A stretch of DNA of 7,253 bases from IH12 sp041987265 (GTDB taxonomy: Bacteria > Pseudomonadota > Alphaproteobacteria > Caulobacterales > Hyphomonadaceae). Below are positions 7,226 through 7,253 of this stretch, piece after piece (within the stretch, counting starts at the first letter, position 1; every line of letters begins with the position of its first letter). The notes under the pieces were generated by a model. The model saw only the letters and a list, made by a program, of their open reading frames with translations. It did not search any database and was not told the DNA's origin. A program made the position numbers and the translations under genes. The stretch covers positions 1 to 7,253 of the forward strand of contig JBHIWT010000178.1 of assembly GCA_041987265.1 (NCBI GenBank), written 5' to 3'.

Positions 7226-7253
7226 GCGCCGCTCTCCCTTCTCCCCTTGTGGG

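Overview
The window is about 65% GC by eye, with dense coding and strongly G/C-ending codons. Its protein repertoire fits an alphaproteobacterium, and the LepA and aminopeptidase P sequences look most like the Hyphomonadaceae/Caulobacterales side. That placement is my judgement from sequence character, not a database result.

Layout, left to right. (1) Positions 1-2457 carry two forward housekeeping genes. The first is the 3' part of prmA (ribosomal protein L11 methyltransferase), cut by the window edge. The second is a complete three-domain aminopeptidase P of the 'eukaryotic-like' length, with all metal ligands present. (2) Positions 2493-5267 form a small cell-envelope/accessory block: a reverse 92-aa predicted lipoprotein with a CX15C motif, a forward 153-aa lipoprotein with an NTF2-like fold, a reverse secreted GH16 glycoside hydrolase related to ExoK-type depolymerases, a reverse VOC/glyoxalase-fold protein, and a reverse 44-aa acidic lipoprotein. 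(3) Positions 5423-7225 hold a complete forward lepA (elongation factor 4, 600 aa), with 28 bases after its stop.

How the genes relate. The flanking genes serve translation and protein turnover: prmA modifies L11, pepP clears Xaa-Pro peptides, and lepA is a ribosomal GTPase. The middle block has no common pathway that I can see. Genes switch strand repeatedly, so most are probably separate transcription units. Four of its five products are predicted to be exported, three of them as lipoproteins. There is no intact operon, mobile element, CRISPR array, tRNA or rRNA.

Regulatory structure I can support: an intrinsic terminator after the 44-aa lipoprotein whose stem is continuous only in the reverse-strand RNA, a hairpin in the leader of the VOC gene, a spaced direct repeat in the divergent region between the first two lipoproteins, and a candidate promoter placed so that lepA would be transcribed without a leader. 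I did not find a convincing new multi-gene system. The better leads are the tiny lipoprotein, the CX15C lipoprotein and the possible leaderless lepA.
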